From contig CAJNDS010001125.1 in NCBI GenBank assembly GCA_905221605.1, positions 293,501 to 357,500 of the forward strand: 64,000 nucleotides of DNA, read 5' to 3'. The notes under the pieces are model-generated. The model saw only the letters and a program-made list of their open reading frames with translations, did not search any database and was not told the DNA's origin. Of this stretch, positions 9,900-18,403 are shown piece after piece (the first letter of the stretch is position 1; every line of letters starts with the position of its first letter). Source of the stretch: Symbiodinium natans. Its lineage: Eukaryota > Sar > Dinophyceae > Suessiales > Symbiodiniaceae. Position numbers and translations under genes: made by a program.

Positions 9900-10614
9900 T
9901 CCGAGCTCTTGGATGGAAGCCGCGACGGCAGTGGCTAGAGGGACAGTGTCGCTCGTCGTTCTGGAGCTTTGCTGCGAAGAGTCGAGTGCTATAGCGAGAG
10001 CGTGTGCTCGAGAGAAAGGCATAGCGTACTTCGGAGTGACTCGGGAAATCAATCTTCTGAGTAAGAACACCTTTCTTGTTCTTGAAGAGATATTAAGAGT
10101 CCTGAAGCAGGGAAAGGTCCGTGTCTTTGCGCATTTGTCTACGCTTTGCAGCTCAGGCTGCCCCTTGAGGTACCTGCGTTTCCGCAAGCGACGAGGTTTG
10201 GAACTTTGGCGGAAGACGCTAAAGATTCACAAGAGTTGCTGGAGACTTATAGGGAAGCTCTTCGGCCCCTATGCCTCGAACGAGGGTTTGCTGTTAACCC
10301 ACGAATGGCCTGAAAGGTCCTCTTTGTGGAAGGAAACGGTATTTCTAGAAGTCTCTAAAAGCATTGGTCTGACGCAAGGATGTCTAGTAGATAGGTGCTG
10401 CTTCGAGAAGAAAGAGAAGACTTGGAAGAGATGGTGGTTTGCTTCTAATAGTGCTGCCTGCGTGTGGGAACTGTCTTCGTACGTTTGCGCAGGAAACCAC
10501 GAACACTCGAAGAGTGCGTCTCTGAAGGAGTCTGAGACCTACCCGGAAGAGCTTGGAAAGGCTCTGGTCAGGATTGGAAAGAAGATCCTGAAGCAGGAGG
10601 AAAGAAAGGACTGA
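9900..10614 (+). other. Extra C-terminal domain of Copia pol, methyltransferase-like
   Basis: After RNase H the protein goes on with VSLVVLELCCEESSAIARAC, then FAHLSTLCSSGCPLRYLRF (10126-10182), LLLTHEWPERSSLWKET (about 10291-10341), and a Cys/His cluster CAGNHEHSKS followed by ETYPEELGKAL. The order 'hydrophobic strand plus small-residue turn', 'h-x-S-x-x-C', and 'x-E-W-P' resembles motifs I, IV (PC) and VI (ENV) of cytosine-C5 methyltransferase-type Rossmann folds. I recall broadly similar S-x-x-C ... E-W-P ... H-x-H segments as common in predicted dinoflagellate proteins. The fold and any activity are inference; here the usual Pro before the Cys is missing, so it may be inactive. Confidence 0.45.
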
Positions 10615-10643
10615 AGGGAACTACCCCAGGACCATCTGTGCAT

Positions 10644-10665
10644 GAGGGGGTGTGTAAAATTCACC
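10644..10665 (+). promoter_or_regulatory. Polypurine tract and start of the 3' LTR
   Basis: GAGGGGG (10644-10650) ends exactly where TGTGTAAAATTCACC begins. A purine run immediately before a TG is the normal plus-strand priming site and LTR edge of LTR retrotransposons, and it lies only 30 bases after the pol stop. The LTR is cut 15 bases in, at the first 12-mer copy. Confidence 0.55.
10654..10665 (+). repeat. 12-mer target site copy 1 (GTAAAATTCACC)
   Basis: First of five exact copies. It lies in the putative Copia LTR start and is followed directly by the truncated LINE B. Confidence 0.85.
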
Positions 10666-10667
10666 CT

Positions 10668-12010
10668 TTAGATTTAAAGGCCTTTTATGAAAATGTCCGA
10701 CATGATAATTTCGTCAATCAGGCCATTTCCCTCAAAGTTCCGCCGTTGATCCTGAATGCAGCAATGTCGCTATACTCTGCTCAGCGCTTGATCAGTGCTG
10801 AACACTGTGTCTCTGGTCCGATCAAGCCCACCAAGGGCTTAGTTGCGGGCTGCCCATTTGCGCCTGGTCTCAGTAAGATCCCTTTTGACGAGATCCTGCG
10901 CCCGGCATGGGTTTCTGGCCTTGCCAAAACCATTGATCTCTACATTGACGACACTAGCTTTGACACTGAGGCTGGTAACCCCCACACAGCAGCGCGCCGG
11001 GCGGTGCAATTGTATAAGGCTGTGGTAGGAGGTTTGACAGCTGCTGGCCTCCCAGTCAGCCTGGGCAAGACAGCTTTTGTATGCTCGTCTCCAAAAGTTG
11101 AAGCTGCCCTTAAAGAGTATCTTCCTGAATCTGATCAAATCAAGAATGCCGCGAAGGACCTGGGGATTGATTGTACGGCTGGGCGTAGAAGGCGCATTCC
11201 GTTCCACCGTAAAAGGTTTGGGAAGGGCGTTAAGCGCAAGGCTAGGCTCTCGACCCTGCGTGTGAAATCGATGCCAGCTAGGGTCAGAGCCCTGAGGGCG
11301 GGGGTCCAAACTGTGGGCCTCTATGGCCATGAGGCAGTTGGGCTTGCGCCAAAGCGTATGCATTGGTTGCGTGCTTCCTTCGCACATGAATTGGGGCGAA
11401 TGTCTTTGGGCTCGGTTGACCTCACCATTGACCATGCGTGCCCTAAGCGGCCGGACCCGGCCTTTACTATCATTTCCCAGCACTTCAAGGCCATTCACAG
11501 GCTTCTGGGCTTCATTCCCGATAGCCAAAGGCAGCACTTTGATGATGTCTTGCCGGGTATGTGGCTTGAATACTCACAGGTGGAGTACCCCTGGAAGCGC
11601 GCTGCAGGGCCGGTTGGGGCCCTCCTATGTTACCTGCTTGACTTGGGTTGGACCCCGGTCAGTGCGGACACTTGGAAATGCCCTGAACAACTGCACAGCG
11701 TCACCACCAAAGTAGGCATGCACCACCTCCTTTGCTCCCTTTCTAAGGAAACAGATAGGTGGAGGCTCGCACGTATAGCCCAGCACGACATGCTTGAACC
11801 TCTGAGTGTGGGAATTGATTGGGCCCCCCTCAGAAAGCTTAGGAATAAGATGGCAGGCCAGGAGAGGTCAGGACTCATGGCTGTTTGGCAAGGAGCAATT
11901 CGTGCTGATCCTTGTGCCACTTGCCTGAGGTGCGGCTGTGCTGCTACCATGCAACATGTCTTATGGGAGTGTGACTGGTGGCGAACCAACCTCCCGGAAC
12001 CGGTTTATTT
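10668..12010 (+). pseudogene. LINE reverse transcriptase fragment
   Basis: The frame reads HPLDLKAFYENVRHDNF (palm motif A), GLVAGCPFAPGLSKIPFDEI (motif B, with GC where most LINEs have GD), LYIDDTSF with YIDD at 10941-10952 (motif C), and GLPVSLGKTAFVC (motif D). A long connector with Trp/Arg-rich segments follows and ends in a C-x2-C ... H-x4-C set (CATCLRCGCAATMQHVLWEC), as in the zinc-knuckle region between RT and RNase H of many LINEs. The N-terminal fingers and any endonuclease are missing. The ATG at 10638 belongs to Copia/LTR sequence and is accidental. Near 12000 the sense frame shifts to the RNase H frame. Confidence 0.8.
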
Positions 12011-13330
12011 CCTAGATTTCGGCAAGAGTGGCCCATTTCGTCACTGTGGGCCAGAGGCCTTCTGCCGATTTCGCCTTACCCTGATGATGGGGAATGGGTA
12101 CGAACTACTGGTGCCTGGTGTGATGGCCAGGTCATTTGTGGCGAGGCGATATACTTTGCTACTGATGGCTCCCCGGGGAAATCCAAGGACCCCAGGTTCC
12201 ATCGGTATACCTGGGCTGCGATTGCCTTTAAGCTTGAAGGGGATGAGCCCGTCACGATCGCGACAGCTGTCGGCTCACTGCAATCTCCGCTATCGGTGTT
12301 CCGGGCGGAGGCAGCGGCTGTCAAGTTTGTAGCTGAGCATAGTGAAGGGAACGCAGACCTCACCTTGGATTGCAAGGGCATCCTGCCCAGAGTGAATGGT
12401 ACACCTTCCATCCAGTCTGCCGACCTCTTCGACCCCATTCGACTGCATGCACAGAGACTCAGCCTTAACTGGGTATCCTCGCATTTAACGGAAGAACAAT
12501 TCCGAGCAAAGTTTGGTGCTAACCAGCTTTGGAGGCGACGTGCTAACGAAATTGTGGACCAGCTTGTTGGCACGGCTGCCGAAGCTCGTAGGGACCTGAA
12601 CTTTGAATCCCAAATTAAAAAGCGTGATGCAGTTGCCATTCAGGTTAACACCTTACTGGCCAGGAGAGCTGCAGCTCTCCTTTCGTATGACAAGGACCAA
12701 GGACCGCTGGTTCAGTGGCCTGACAAAGAGCAACGAAAGCTCCGCCAAAAGCCCAGGGTCAGGGATTCGGGTGTCCTGAAAAATTCTAAGCTCCCCAAAA
12801 TCAAAGGTCCTAACAAAAGGGAACAGATTGAAGGCCTTCTTGCTGGTACACAGAACTTGGGGCACACCTGGGTAGAGGGTTGTAGGCTTCCTTCCAACCT
12901 TTCAGCGCGGTGCTCGAGGTGTGAGCTATACATCCAGCAGACTGAGCCCCTCCCTACCTTTTCCCTTAAGATCAAGCACCCTTGCCTTGGTGTTCAGGCG
13001 GACCCTCCTCCTTGGGATCCCCACCCTGATCATGTGTGGGTTAATTTAGGTAAGTCCTGGGTTTGCTCAAAGTGTGACAAGATGGTCAAAGTTGGTGTCC
13101 GCAAAATCCCGACCTGGATTGTAGCGCCTTGCAGGCCCACCAAAAGTAAGGTTGCTACTGCTAGCTCCAAAAAAGCAAGGGAGGTGACTGACACTGGGGT
13201 TCAAAGTGTTCGGGCCTTTTTTGTGTCGTCCTCCAGTCAGGAACCTTCACCTAAAATTTCTGTTCCCAAGCCTAAGCCAAAATCCAAAGCGAAGCAGTCT
13301 GGGCTCAAGCAAGCTAAGATTGCCTTTTAG
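11985..13330 (+). pseudogene. LINE RNase H domain with C-terminal zinc fingers
   Basis: In the second frame of unit B the protein reads SSLWARGLLPISPYP, then FATDGSPGK (first catalytic Asp at 12164), SVFRAEAAAVKF (Glu at 12308), LTLDCKGIL (Asp at 12368), LNWVSSHLTEEQF, and RRANEIVDQLVG (last Asp at 12557). This is the ordered active-site set of RNase HI. The tail is basic and has C-x2-C pairs (ARCSRCELY, WVCSKCDKMVK), then a Ser/Lys/Pro-rich end KQSGLKQAKIAF and a TAG. It is one base out of frame with the upstream RT, so the pair is one polyprotein broken by a frameshift between about 11978 and 12040. Confidence 0.8.
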
Positions 13331-13334
13331 CACG

Positions 13335-13505
13335 CTGCCTGTCCATAAGTTTCCTGCCTCCAAGGCATACTTCAAAGGCCGGCCAGGCAAGCGTGAAAGT
13401 GCCTGGCTCAAGCAGTCTGGGCACAACCAAGCTAAGACTGCCTCCTGAGTATGCCTCCGAAGCATAAATCCCCTGCCTCCAAGGCCTACTCAAAAGCCCG
13501 GCCGG
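13335..13505 (+). repeat. Tandem duplication between LINE ORFs
   Basis: The block CCTGCCTCCAAGGC (A/C)TACT..AAAGGCC/GCCCGGCC(A/G)GGCAAGCG occurs at about 13350-13395 and again at about 13470-13515. The end of the RNase H ORF (AAGCAGTCTGGGC..AA..AAGCTAAGA) recurs at about 13410-13443. The RNase H protein tail and the N-terminus of the next ORF are therefore paralogous (SKAY, RPGKRE in both). The new start codon at 13451 lies inside the second copy. Confidence 0.65.
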
Positions 13506-14812
13506 GCAAGCGAGAGAGAGCTCGGCTTAGAGGTGCAGCTCCTAAGAGAGCGCCGCCTGCTGGTGTGAACCCCCCGCCTCCCAGGCGGAGAAGGGTGGAA
13601 CCGCAGGATGAGCAAGCCCCTGAGCCCGGGCCACAACACGTGCAACCCCCTGAGCCCTTGGTGGATAACCAGGCTCAGGGGAGGAGGAATCCTGGAGTTG
13701 TGCTTCGGGAAAATCCTCAGCTCGAGCAGCACAATCCTGTGCACCGCCCCCCAGCCGTGGTGGCAAACCAGGCTGAGAGGGATGAACCTCCTGGAATTGT
13801 CCTTCGGGAGAATCCCCATGCACCTGGGGCTGGTCCGGTTTTGGGTGCCCCAGACCAGGACAGCTGCTCTGAAGAAAGCGAGGAGGAGCCAATGGTGCCT
13901 GATCCCATTGTGCATCCCGAGCCTCCTCCAGCACCGCCAGCTGCGCCTATGTTGCCTGCCCCGTTGAACTTTGACGATATGGATCAAGAAGCGGGCGCAG
14001 CCTTTGCTATTGCTGAGAGGGCTCGCAATACCAAGCCAGGACTGGTGGCTTTCAAATCCGAGCTGGGCTATCCTGGTGTCTTCCAGGCCCTTCCCAAGGA
14101 CCTGATCCACGTGTGGTTCAATGACACGGGGGACAGCACTGCGGCGTATATCCACAATGGAAGAACCAGATTCGGATATGACGCTGGTGGTGGCTACGTC
14201 TTGAAGGTTGGGACGAAGCAGGCCTTTGGAGATGAGGTGGCGATTTCGGCCTTGCTGCCTAAGGTGGCAGCCACCATCATTGGGGCTGGATCTACGACAC
14301 TGCAGGTGCTGCTCTCTGGGCGACCATGGGAGTTCAGGTCCCATTTGGTGGCGTGGTCGATGGTGGAAAAAATCGAGCTCCTCACGGATTATGGTTCTCG
14401 GAACCAGATCCACCCTCAGTGGTCCTTGTATGCCTTCGCCCTCCTTTTGCAATTGAGCCGTCATTTTGCTCTTCGTGATGTGTCAAAAACCAACCTGGGA
14501 ATTAAGCCAGGACTCAGTGCTGCGACGCCCATGTTGTGTTTTTTCGATCTCGCGGATTGGCACTTCGAAGGGCTTAATGCTGGAAGGTGGATTCCCAAGT
14601 ATAGCTTGCGCAGCTTCGTTGAGACCCTTCGATGTGTCTGTGACGTTACGCCATTGGAGCCGTATCTCCGCAGGCAGGCGGTGGTCCCTTGCCTCAACGA
14701 GATTATTGCAGGTCTCCCCGCTGCGCTCAAGGCAAACTTGGAAATCCAAATGGTCCTCATGGACGGCCGACTTTCTGATTGGGCTCACCTTGCTGCATTG
14801 GCTAACCAATAA
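13451..14812 (+). CDS. Unit B third ORF, protein-kinase-like motifs
   Basis: A complete 453-residue frame. Residues 1-60 are basic and Pro-rich, 60-170 contain repeats of VLRENPQ/IVLRENPH and an acidic run, and about 190-400 look globular. There GGGYVLKVG (Lys 252) resembles the kinase Gly loop plus VAIK lysine, FGDEVAIS supplies a possible helix-C Glu, RHFALRDVSKTNLGI (Asp 343, Asn 348) resembles the catalytic loop H-x-D-x4-N, and LCFFDLADW (Asp 366) resembles DFG. Order and spacing fit a divergent protein-kinase-like fold. A kinase is not a known part of LINEs. The ORF may be a captured host gene, a fold relative without activity, or chance resemblance. It is intact, unlike the upstream pol frames. 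Confidence 0.45.
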   Translation: MPPKHKSPASKAYSKARPGKRERARLRGAAPKRAPPAGVNPPPPRRRRVEPQDEQAPEPGPQHVQPPEPLVDNQAQGRRNPGVVLRENPQLEQHNPVHRPPAVVANQAERDEPPGIVLRENPHAPGAGPVLGAPDQDSCSEESEEEPMVPDPIVHPEPPPAPPAAPMLPAPLNFDDMDQEAGAAFAIAERARNTKPGLVAFKSELGYPGVFQALPKDLIHVWFNDTGDSTAAYIHNGRTRFGYDAGGGYVLKVGTKQAFGDEVAISALLPKVAATIIGAGSTTLQVLLSGRPWEFRSHLVAWSMVEKIELLTDYGSRNQIHPQWSLYAFALLLQLSRHFALRDVSKTNLGIKPGLSAATPMLCFFDLADWHFEGLNAGRWIPKYSLRSFVETLRCVCDVTPLEPYLRRQAVVPCLNEIIAGLPAALKANLEIQMVLMDGRLSDWAHLAALANQ

Positions 14813-15220
14813 GCTTGGGCCTTCCAAGCTTTTGGTGTTGTCAGTCCGGTCTTGGGGTCTCCAGACCATTCAAGGCGTGGGCCCAGTCTTGTTTGCTGTG
14901 TGTGATTGCAGAAGCTCGGGTTGTTGAACCCCGACTGTCACAGCCTGCTACCGTGAGTCTGCGTGCTTGGGTGTTCCAAGTGCAGCTAGGCCTTGGTGTA
15001 ACCAGGCCTCAGGCATGGGTGCCAGCCTGAAGTGAGTGGCGCAGCTTGTAGCTGTAGGGTAGGTGTAACCCCGACTGTCTCACTTCTGAGCTTGGACTCA
15101 AGGCCTACTCCTTGCAGCTACTGCGTGAGTGGCTTGTTACTTTCTTAGGGTAGGTGTTCACCCGACTGTTTCACACAGAGCCAATGGACTCAAGGCCTCC
15201 GGCCGCTTCGTGCTTGCGTG
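14813..15220 (+). other. 3' untranslated tail of unit B with small repeated hairpins
   Basis: Non-coding. Three related words with ACCCCGACTGT or CACCCGACTGT followed by (T)CAC occur at about 14928-14942, 15068-15084 and 15155-15173. Two short hairpins with different stems but a common GTGT loop lie at 14967-14981 (CTTGG-GTGTT-CCAAG) and 14991-15007 (CCTTGG-TGTAA-CCAGG). The tail ends in GGCC-TCC-GGCC and a GC..TTCG..GC hairpin. Such 3' structures are what LINE RTs recognise in their template RNA; that role here is inference. Confidence 0.5.
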
Positions 15221-15232
15221 GTAAAATTCACC
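15221..15232 (+). repeat. 12-mer target site copy 2
   Basis: Exact GTAAAATTCACC between units B and C, followed by TGGCTCAAGG. Confidence 0.85.
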
Positions 15233-15453
15233 TGGCTCAAGGTTTCGGCTCAACCCCGGTGGGGTGCTCAGGTAGAGAGCGTCTTTAGTGCCGTTGTGGC
15301 TGGCCCTGGGGCTTGTAACTAAGGGTAGGTTCCGTTTTGAGGCCTGGCAAAACTGTGTTTGCTCGTAGGCCGGCTGACCGGCTAAGCTGTCATAGAGCGG
15401 CGGCCCGCCAACTGCTGCCGTCGACGAAGGGCGTTCGAGTGCACAGTTCTCGG

Positions 15454-17229
15454 CCTCGCTTCGCTGGAGGGAAGCTTTTCGTCCTCGCGTTGCTGAGGGA
15501 ACCTTGTGACCTACAGTCTGCTCTGGGTCACAGTGAGAGTTGCAGCCTCGCTTTGCTTGAGGGGTGACGCTAGCCTGTTGCTCATCAGAGATTCCTGCTG
15601 TCTCTGGGTGAGCAAAACCCACCGACCCTCATTTGGATTGAGGGCTGTGCTGAAGGTGAGTTTGGGTTCCTCGCTCACTTGAGTGGAAAACGAAGGTGAG
15701 ACCGAAACACGGGGGAAACGGCCAGGCACGCTGCAGACAGTGCAGGCCAACGTCGCACTGCAAGAGGCATCCTTGCAGTGGCGACTGGAGTGTCCCGAAC
15801 AATTGCGGTGTGCTCGAGCCCAAGCTTGCAGGTTTTCGGGGATCTGCAAGCTGAGCACAACAGGATTTCTTCGCAGGTAGAATCAGGTAGAAAAGATTTG
15901 GCCCAACCCTGGTGGATCTGCCTGGACATAAAAACCAGAGGCATCAGTGTCGTAAAGCTCATTGACTGGTGCTACTGAGAAACCGTTGCCAAGGAACTTG
16001 CAGTAGGACTGTGGTGCGGCGCAGTGCAAGTTGAAGAGCAGCTGGTGGTGGCTGCTCCCCGGAAAACCAATAGTCCAAGAAGCCTCCTTCGGCCTCGCTC
16101 CGTGCTGAGGGTTTGTAAGGGTTGGTATTGGCCGGAAAGGATTCAGATGGAGGTTACCCGATCTTCGCGCTTTTCCCATCTGAAGGCAACCAATGGTAAT
16201 CAGCCTGCTGGACATGGCAGGCCTGCTTTTGTTTACATCCACGTCTCCTGCAAGGGCTGGGGTCTGTCCGTGCACACAGACAAGGCGGAACCTTGCAGAT
16301 GTTTAGGTCCTCGCGGCACGGCCGCTGGAGGTTGTTTGAAGATGTTGGCTCTCACTATCTGGTGAGTGGTTTGTATGGGCACTTGCTGGGGCAAGGCGGC
16401 TCTGGCGTCTGAGGATGGTACATGTGCTGGCTGCTGAGTACGGGCCACCGAAAGAGACCTGTGGTAAGACAAGCGATGAAAGGAGCCGAACTCCTAAAGA
16501 AAGGACAGGCTAGCTCACGCGGACGCCACGCAGAGTATGTGTTACTATCTTCAGATGTTGGAGCCAAATTGCCAGCCTTGTGACGTGAGATGTGGTGTTT
16601 GGATTCGGCCTCAAGCACTGGAAGGCCTACAACAACAAATCCGAATGAAAACTGTGGTCCTAAGACACGCGGTGCAGCTGCTTATACGTGGCACCGCGGG
16701 GGTCACATAGAGATAGAGGGCTTGCCAGCAGGGGAACTCTGTCTAAAGAGAGCCCTGGCTCAGTGAGGAGCTGAGGGCCTGGCTGCGCTGATGCAGCGGA
16801 ATGGTTGTTCGGCCTCGCCTCCGCTGAGGGAACAACAGTCAATGCTTCTCTGCAGTGTCGGTCCGGGTTAGTAAGAGCGAGAACGCCGGGACCTCGAGCT
16901 GCAGTTTTACCATGAAGCAACCGCGTGAGATGCATTATTGGTCAACTGGTGAGTAAGAGCGAGAAAGCCAGGGTGACGCTACTTTGGGGGAGGCTGCAAG
17001 GCACGGTTAGTAAGTGCGAGAAAGCCGGAGCTGCGGACGAACCTGGAGTAGCAGTTTTTCATACCTCACGTGTTTCACTTTGCGGCCTCGCATGCGCTGA
17101 GGAAATATGCCTCGAACAGAACATCCAGTGCTGAGTGGGGATTGCCAAACTTACGGAGGCTGATGCCACAACAAGTGCCTCAACAGCAATGCATGCGGAG
17201 GGCAAAGTTCGGCCTCGCGAGTGCTGAGG
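15454..17229 (+). repeat. Dispersed hairpin family 1 in unit C (CCTCGC..GCTGAGG)
   Basis: Copies at 15454-15470, 15483-15498, 15546-15562, 16093-16110, 16309-16331, 16813-16829, 17086-17102 and 17213-17229. Each has CCTC pairing with GAGG around a short variable loop. The core is usually preceded by GG and followed by G. Outer arms differ from copy to copy yet often pair: TTGTTC/GAACAA around the copy at 16813, GCAA/TTGC around 17213, TTT/AAA around 17086. Confidence 0.6.
16863..17027 (+). repeat. Hairpin family 2 in unit C, three copies
   Basis: The conserved core T(T/G)AGTAAG(A/T)GCGAGAA(A/C)G is flanked by copy-specific complementary arms: CCGG/CCGG (16863-16889), CTGG/CCAG (16946-16971) and CGG/CCG (17004-17027). 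Confidence 0.65.
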
Positions 17230-17346
17230 GTTGCAGCTGAGAGAGGGCCTAGCTGAGAACGCAACACCTCAAGCGAGGTAATTTTTAGTTTAGTTTCACC
17301 TTGACCAACGGCCCCTTCGGGTGGCTACGCCTCGCAGCGTGCAGAC

Positions 17347-17358
17347 GTAAAATTCACC
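17347..17358 (+). repeat. 12-mer target site copy 3
   Basis: Exact GTAAAATTCACC between units C and D, followed by TGGCTCAAGT. Confidence 0.85.
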
Positions 17359-17485
17359 TGGCTCAAGTCTCGGCTCAACCCCGGTGGGGTGCACAGGTAG
17401 CAGAGCGGTAGCTGTGTGAACCAGCCTCGAGTCCCCTAACTGTTTTGGGTACCAGGCCTGCTTTTTCACAGCCTTCATTTGAGCC

Positions 17486-18403
17486 ATGTCCAGAGCACCT
17501 GTGCAGTCGAGACCCTCACTGCCAACAAGTGACGGGTTGGAGTCTTCTCACCCAACTTGCGATGCAGAGAGCCAGAAGGAAGGCACGGCCCGACTGGAGG
17601 GCGAAGCAGCCCGGCTTGGGGAACTCTTCCCTTATGCGAGTCCTCTTACAGCCGGCTGTGGAGTTTCTCCAGCTTTGGAAGACCAGGTAAGAAGCTCGAG
17701 CAACCTGGCAAGTGTAGAGCGAACTTGGGCCCATAGAGCCAATTGTGGTCCCAGCCAAAGCAGGACTTTCCACCAAGCACTCTGCTTTCGCTGGCATCAC
17801 AAGGGCCGGAAAGAGTGGCTGCTCCTCTCCGAGGACAGCAGCGTGTATTTTGTTCGCACCAGCAAATCCGGCAAAACAGTCCGAGCCGGACCTTGTGGGC
17901 AATGGAGATGCATGGAAGACCCAGCAGAGCTCCACGGGGGAACGGGAGGCGACCCGCCCGTGCAGTGGCTTCGCCTTTTGAACTTCAATTGCACTGGCTG
18001 TGGTAACATTCCAACCCATAACCTCAACTTCGTGCCTGGTCCTGGGGAAAGGCAACCAGCGATCTTGTATGGAGAGGATGGAAGACGCATCGAGCTCCAA
18101 TGTGCCCTTTGTCTTGAAAACTTCCTGGGGTGCACGTGGAGCTGGCCGAGCTTCGATCAAGCAGTCAGGAGACAGGTGTTTCTGGACGATGCCTCCCTGG
18201 CTGACTTGCGTCAGTTAGGTCACCAAGGTACGGAGCCCGCAGAATCTTCGCTGGCGCCGCTGTCTTCTGCAGCCAGCGCACATGGCTGGACCTTCCTTGA
18301 GGAAGGGTGTTCTCAGGATCTAGACTCCCCAGAAGAAGCATGCAGCAGTGAATGGCTTGAGTGTGGCTTTGAAGACTTGGAAGACATCCCCTGGGAGGTC
18401 TGA
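17486..18403 (+). CDS. Unknown 305-residue ORF in unit D
   Basis: A complete frame with ordinary protein composition. Residues 1-95 are Ser/Glu/Ala-rich. About 95-235 looks globular, with WHHKGRKEWLLLSEDSSVYF, FNCTGCGNIPTHNLNFVPGP and RIELQCALCLENFLGC; the two C-x2-C pairs about 45 residues apart could bind one zinc. A strongly acidic tail ends ECGFEDLEDIPWEV. I recognise no family. Its place near the 5' end of a retroelement unit suggests an ORF1-type nucleic acid binding protein, but that is inference only. Confidence 0.5.
   Translation: MSRAPVQSRPSLPTSDGLESSHPTCDAESQKEGTARLEGEAARLGELFPYASPLTAGCGVSPALEDQVRSSSNLASVERTWAHRANCGPSQSRTFHQALCFRWHHKGRKEWLLLSEDSSVYFVRTSKSGKTVRAGPCGQWRCMEDPAELHGGTGGDPPVQWLRLLNFNCTGCGNIPTHNLNFVPGPGERQPAILYGEDGRRIELQCALCLENFLGCTWSWPSFDQAVRRQVFLDDASLADLRQLGHQGTEPAESSLAPLSSAASAHGWTFLEEGCSQDLDSPEEACSSEWLECGFEDLEDIPWEV

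Larger units (their letters stand above)
6741..10614 (+). pseudogene. pol: Copia pol: integrase, RT, RNase H and extra C-terminal domain, one in-frame stop
   Basis: One frame is open from 5587 to 10614 except for TAG at 7369-7371. Recognisable pol starts near 6741. The integrase zinc finger is the H...H and C-x2-C set in RSRGHFPYDVNCESC (6931-6978). The catalytic triad is D in GVDFYYFG (7054), D in RCDNEQGL (7222) and E in KGAVERQ (7336), spacing D-37-E. The stop follows about 10 codons later, then the frame resumes in SIWLDLEAEVKRR. RT spans about 8240-9060 with SRWVNTVKKPGLYRSRLVVR, SCDVSVAFMHA and FYVDDLLIW (YVDD at 8773-8784). RNase H has FVDASWG (D at 9334), LSSAEAELAAL, YGDSESALS and LEYIPGKLNPADALTKS (to about 9740). 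Unusually, 290 further residues follow to the stop at 10612-10614. A single stop suggests recent inactivation, a sequencing error or readthrough. Confidence 0.85.
4326..10650 (+). mobile_element. Copia (Ty1-type) LTR retrotransposon, decayed
   Basis: In order along the plus strand: two gag-like ORFs, a frame-broken spacer, the integrase zinc finger and DDE core, reverse transcriptase with YVDD, RNase H, an extra C-terminal domain, and a purine tract (GAGGGGG, 10644-10650) directly before TGTGTAAAATTC, where a 3' LTR would start with TG. Integrase before RT defines Copia rather than Gypsy. Defects are a stop between the gag-like ORFs, a frame change near 5816, no CCHC knuckle or DSGA protease in the expected place, and one in-frame TAG in the integrase. 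A matching 5' LTR was not found, so the left boundary is open. Confidence 0.8.
10666..15220 (+). mobile_element. Unit B: 5'-truncated LINE with RT, RNase H and a third ORF
   Basis: A 4555-base insertion bounded on both sides by GTAAAATTCACC, as expected for a target-site duplication. It starts abruptly inside an RT domain, which is the usual 5' truncation of target-primed reverse transcription. It then runs through RNase H, a separate 453-residue ORF and a 400-base non-coding tail rich in small hairpins. There is no poly(A) tail. The last bases (GGCCGCTTCGTGCTTGCGTG) are GC-rich, like the 3' ends of units C, D and C'. Confidence 0.75.
15233..17346 (+). mobile_element. Unit C: 2.1-kb non-coding retroelement with spliced-leader-like 5' end
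   Basis: It starts TGGCTCAAG, identical to the 3' nine bases of the dinoflagellate spliced leader. A related CGGCTCAA follows 14 bases on, then the hairpin CCCC-GGT-GGGG. It ends in a GCC-CC-TTCG-GG(T)-GGC hairpin and GCAGCGTGCAGAC. No convincing protein is encoded; the open frames are short and overlap on both strands. It carries about eight copies of a CCTCGC..GCTGAGG hairpin and three copies of a TTAGTAAG-core hairpin. The near-identical copy C' lies at 19812-21880. It is probably a non-autonomous element mobilised by a LINE such as B. Confidence 0.7.

Noticed and set aside
13402-13412. Another TGGCTCAAG, between LINE ORFs
   Set aside because: It lies within a duplicated coding segment (AWLKQSG), not after a 12-mer copy. 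Coincidental.
13490-14464. A 324-residue minus-strand frame
   Set aside because: It is the antisense shadow of the kinase-like ORF, with His/Arg/Pro-rich composition and no motif.
15233-15290. A spliced-leader RNA gene at TGGCTCAAG
   Set aside because: Only the last nine bases of the leader are present, with no donor GT-type context or Sm-like region. A relic at an element end fits better.
17397-17436. tRNA-like A box (TAGCAGAGCGG) and B box-like GCCTCGAGTCC near the start of unit D
   Set aside because: The two lie only about 28 bases apart start to start, against about 44 in a tRNA, and no cloverleaf can be drawn.
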